A DNA stretch of 8,812 bases, taken from Hydrogenothermaceae bacterium. GTDB taxonomy: Bacteria > Aquificota > Aquificae > Hydrogenothermales > Hydrogenothermaceae. Below are positions 6,015 through 8,812 of the stretch, piece after piece; the stretch's first letter is position 1, and each line of letters opens with the position of its first letter. Both the position numbers and the translations under genes were made by a program. Where the stretch lies: the NCBI GenBank assembly GCA_026984415.1, contig JALSSE010000345.1:1-8812 (forward strand), given 5' to 3'. Under the pieces are notes generated by a model. The model was not told where the DNA came from. It was given only the letters and a program-made list of their open reading frames with translations, and made no database searches.

Positions 6015-8735
6015 ATGGCAAATCTCACAAAATTTGAAACTTTAAAAAAAGATTTTTTAGAATCTCTATCTCCTGAAAAGTACCAATTACTAAAAAATTT
6101 ATCTGATACATCTTCCTGTATAACGGATTTTATATTTAGGCATACGGAAGAACTTCACTACATTTTTGATCAGTTAAATTCAAATCTTTTTGGGAAAGAA
6201 AAACTACTAAAGGAAGCCTTACCCTTAAAAGATATTAAAGATGATTCAGAATTTTCTGAAAAAATTGCATTTTTTAAGATGAAACATTTTTCAAGGATAG
6301 TGGCAAAAGATATAGAAAGAAAAAACAAACTTCCTGAACTAACTGAAGAATATTCATACCTTGCAGATGTTTGTTTTGAAGTTGCATACCAGAGAAGCTT
6401 AAATAAATACACACAAAAATATGGAAATCCAATAAACAAATCAGACGGGAAAATAACAGAAGGATTGGTATTAGGACTGGGAAAGTTAGGAGGACTGGAC
6501 TTAAATTACTACTCAGATGTTGATGTAATGTACCTTTACTCAGACGAAGGTGAAACAGATGGGAAAAATTCAATAACAAACAGAGAGTTCTTCATAAATG
6601 TTTTCAGAGAAGTAACAAACTTACTTTCAAAAAGGACAGTAGAAGGACAACCGTGGATTGTTGACTTAGATTTAAGACCAGAAGGAAAAAAGGGTTTCAT
6701 AGCTGTAAGTTTACCATTTGCAGAAAACTACTACTGGACTGTAGGAAGGACGTGGGAAAGGCACATGTTAATAAAAGCAAGACATTCAGCAGGAAGTGGG
6801 AATGTTTTTAAAGATTTTAATCAGATAATTCAGCCTTTTGTTTACAGGAGTTATGTAAGCCCAGAAATAGTAGAAGAAATAGTTAATATGAAAAAATTAA
6901 TTGAAATTGAAGCAAAGAAAAAATTACTAAACGAATATGATGTAAAAAGGGGAGAAGGTGGAATAAGAGAAATAGAATTTACAATACAGATATTTCAGCT
7001 TTTAAAAGGTGGTACAGATAAAGAGGTAAGAGAAAGAAGAACCTTAAAAGCTTTAGAAATATTAGTAAGAAAAAACATTATTCCAGAGAAAGAAGGGAAA
7101 ATTTTAAAAGAGGCTTATATATTTTTAAGAAGATTAGAGCATTTTATCCAGTTAAAAAACTGCGTCCAGACCCAGAGATTTAGTTTTAAAGATGCTCCTG
7201 AATACGCTTATAAAATGGGTTTTCCCAATGTTGAAGAATTTTTGGAAAAATTTGAATTTTATAGAAAAAACGTTAAGAGAATTTTTAATTCCTTAATCCC
7301 TAAAGAGAAAAAAATAGTTTCACCTATCCAAATTTATATCTTAACAGGACAAGATGAAGATTTAGCACTAAAAAGATTAGAAGAAATAGGTTTTAAAGAT
7401 ACAAAATGGGCTTTAAGTATAATTTCAAATATATTTAAAAATACAGAGTTTGCCCAGTTAAACGAAACGTGGAAGAAACTACTAATAGATTTTATACCTG
7501 AATTAGAAAAAGAACTTGAATCATTCAAAGATAAAAAAAGCCTCCTTTTAAACTTAGAAAAACTTTTAGTTGACGGTGAAATGTTAAGAATTTTTGCATC
7601 AGCACTGGAACAAAACAAAAGGTTAGTAAAATTTATAATCAATATTGCAAAAACATCAGATTACATTACAGACATAATGTCAAAAGACAAAGAAATATTA
7701 GACTTTGCTTTCGGCGTTGAAGATATCTTAATGACAGAACATGACTTTGAAAATGAGTTAAAAATAATAAAAATATCAAATCTACCTGACAGGTTAAAAA
7801 AACTGAAAAAAATAGTTGAAGTTTTAGCAACTTTGAAATACCTATCACAGATTAACGAAAAAGAAGGAATAAAAAGATTAAAAGAACTCAATAAGGTTCT
7901 AACAAATTTAGCAGATTTTATTTTAAAAAAACTTTACAAATTCCACAACGGAAAAAATCTAAATATATATGGGCTTGGAAAGTTAGGAAGTAGAGAGATG
8001 AACATTGGGTCAGACCTTGATTTAATATTTGTGTTTTCAGATGAAAACGCAAAAAGGAAAAACGGAGAAATTCCTATAAAAATTACAAAAGATTTAACTT
8101 CCCTCACAAAAGAAGGAAAACTCTATGAATTGGACTTGAGATTGAGACCTTACGGAAAATCTGGAGAACTTGCTCCAACTATAAAATTTTATGAAGAGTA
8201 TTTCAATAAACACGCAAAACCTTGGGAAAGGCTTGCATGGACTAAATCAAGGTTTGTAGTTGGAGATGAAAGTTTAAAAACTAAATTTGAAAGTCTCATA
8301 AACCAATTTCTCTTTGGTAAAGAAATTAATAAAGAATTTATAGAAGAATCTGTTGAAATGAGATACAAACTTGAAGGTCTTGCTAAAGAAAGTTCAAGTA
8401 AAATTGATATTAAACTTGGTAAAGGTGGAATCTCTGATATTGAATTTTTAGTTCAGATTTACTTTTTAAAAAACAAAAAGAGAGAAACCAACATACTAAC
8501 TGGATTGGAGGAATTTAAACCAGAACTTATCCCTGATTATATATTTTTAAGGGAAATAGAAACAAGGCTGAGAATGGTTAAAGGTACAGGTACATCAAAA
8601 TTAGAAAAGAATTCTCCTATTACAGACAGAATTGCAGAAACATTTGGATTTACAAATGAAGAATTGTGGAATAAAGTTTTAGAAACTAAAAACAGGATAA
8701 GAAATAATTTTATAAAAATTGCCAAAGAAATATAA
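6015..8735 (+). CDS. glnE: GlnE, bifunctional glutamine synthetase adenylyltransferase/adenylyl-removing enzyme
   Basis: This cytoplasmic enzyme adenylylates a tyrosine of glutamine synthetase under nitrogen excess and removes the AMP by phosphorolysis under limitation, classically under PII control. At 906 residues it is close to the 946 of E. coli. It has two homologous nucleotidyltransferase halves, each followed by a helical domain. The N-terminal (deadenylylating) half has GLGKLGG (154-160), the metal aspartates D168 and D170, a DLDLRPEG segment (217-224), GRTWERHMLIKAR (244-256) and GGIREIEF (315-322). The C-terminal (adenylylating) half has GLGKLGS (653-659), D667 and D669, DLRLRPYGKSG (707-717), PWERLAWTKSR (736-746) and GKGGISDIEF (802-811). 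Both active sites look intact. The ATG is preceded by TAAGGA (6003-6008). It is the only complete plus-strand gene here and ends directly at a terminator. Neither glnA nor glnB is in the window. Confidence 0.95.
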   Translation: MANLTKFETLKKDFLESLSPEKYQLLKNLSDTSSCITDFIFRHTEELHYIFDQLNSNLFGKEKLLKEALPLKDIKDDSEFSEKIAFFKMKHFSRIVAKDIERKNKLPELTEEYSYLADVCFEVAYQRSLNKYTQKYGNPINKSDGKITEGLVLGLGKLGGLDLNYYSDVDVMYLYSDEGETDGKNSITNREFFINVFREVTNLLSKRTVEGQPWIVDLDLRPEGKKGFIAVSLPFAENYYWTVGRTWERHMLIKARHSAGSGNVFKDFNQIIQPFVYRSYVSPEIVEEIVNMKKLIEIEAKKKLLNEYDVKRGEGGIREIEFTIQIFQLLKGGTDKEVRERRTLKALEILVRKNIIPEKEGKILKEAYIFLRRLEHFIQLKNCVQTQRFSFKDAPEYAYKMGFPNVEEFLEKFEFYRKNVKRIFNSLIPKEKKIVSPIQIYILTGQDEDLALKRLEEIGFKDTKWALSIISNIFKNTEFAQLNETWKKLLIDFIPELEKELESFKDKKSLLLNLEKLLVDGEMLRIFASALEQNKRLVKFIINIAKTSDYITDIMSKDKEILDFAFGVEDILMTEHDFENELKIIKISNLPDRLKKLKKIVEVLATLKYLSQINEKEGIKRLKELNKVLTNLADFILKKLYKFHNGKNLNIYGLGKLGSREMNIGSDLDLIFVFSDENAKRKNGEIPIKITKDLTSLTKEGKLYELDLRLRPYGKSGELAPTIKFYEEYFNKHAKPWERLAWTKSRFVVGDESLKTKFESLINQFLFGKEINKEFIEESVEMRYKLEGLAKESSSKIDIKLGKGGISDIEFLVQIYFLKNKKRETNILTGLEEFKPELIPDYIFLREIETRLRMVKGTGTSKLEKNSPITDRIAETFGFTNEELWNKVLETKNRIRNNFIKIAKEI

Positions 8736-8757
8736 AAGCCCTTCTTAAGAAGGGCTT
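8736..8757. terminator. Rho-independent terminator, probably bidirectional
   Basis: A perfect 22-bp palindrome begins right after the glnE stop codon: a 9-bp stem AAGCCCTTC/GAAGGGCTT around a TTAA loop. On the plus strand it is followed by TTGATTTT and then further T runs (8768-8777). On the minus strand the stem is followed by TTATATTT. It can therefore end glnE transcripts and also those of a convergent gene entering from the right. Confidence 0.85.
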
Positions 8758-8761
8758 GATT

Positions 8762-8812
8762 TTAAGCTTTTTGTTTTCCGTACGGTATTTTGATTAATTT
8801 AATGTATTTATC
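8762..8812 (-). CDS. C-terminal end of an unidentified minus-strand gene (partial)
   Basis: The minus strand is open from the right edge to a TAA at 8764-8762 and encodes 16 residues ending KIPYGKQKA. Three things support a real gene end: the stop lies just before the palindromic terminator, the terminator works in this direction too, and codon use resembles the neighbours. The fragment is too short to identify the product and could be chance. Confidence 0.4.
   Translation of the reverse strand, partial: DKYIKLIKIPYGKQKA

Noticed and set aside
6170..6579. Two overlapping minus-strand open frames inside glnE
   Set aside because: Both are shadows of conserved GlnE sequence, with Phe/Leu/Ser-rich translations and no start signals.
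1..8812. CRISPR array, tRNA/rRNA, insertion sequence, riboswitch
   Set aside because: I saw no regularly spaced direct repeats, cloverleaf-like sequence, transposase, terminal inverted repeats or structured long leader. The longest gene-free stretch is only 115 nt.

Overview
This is an AT-rich (roughly 30% GC by eye), gene-dense bacterial window. The low GC, Lys/Glu/Ile-rich proteins and tight operon packing would suit a thermophile such as a Hydrogenothermaceae-type member of the Aquificota. That assignment is a weak inference: no rRNA or other phylogenetic marker is present.

Layout. From about 5932 leftwards, eight genes lie on the minus strand. In order of transcription they are an HtrA/DegP-type lipoprotein protease, a sigma-70 family factor, a medium-chain zinc-lobe dehydrogenase/quinone oxidoreductase, an MNT nucleotidyltransferase with its HEPN partner, the ATPase and permease of a ZnuCB/MntAB-type metal ABC transporter, and rsmE, which is cut by the left edge. 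The last six genes are separated by 22 nt or less, and several overlap, so they look like one operon. On the plus strand a single long gene, glnE (bifunctional glutamine synthetase adenylyltransferase/adenylyl-removing enzyme), diverges from htrA across an 82-nt AT-rich spacer. It ends at a 22-bp palindromic terminator. Just beyond it, the C-terminal codons of a minus-strand gene appear to enter from the right edge, so the terminator probably serves both convergent genes.

How the genes fit together. Most are housekeeping or envelope/stress functions: protein quality control, a sigma factor, metal uptake, rRNA modification and nitrogen control. The main anomaly is the MNT-HEPN pair, a toxin-antitoxin-like module embedded in the metabolic/transport operon. 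The HEPN stop codon lies inside the start of the transporter ATPase gene. No metal-binding protein (ZnuA) gene is in the window. The sigma factor keeps the promoter-melting aromatics but has changed one residue expected to contact the -10 element.

I see no tRNA, rRNA, CRISPR array, insertion sequence or prophage, and no gene-free stretch over 300 bases. I found no clearly novel multi-gene system. The points most worth a second look are the embedded MNT-HEPN pair and the altered sigma region 2.4.
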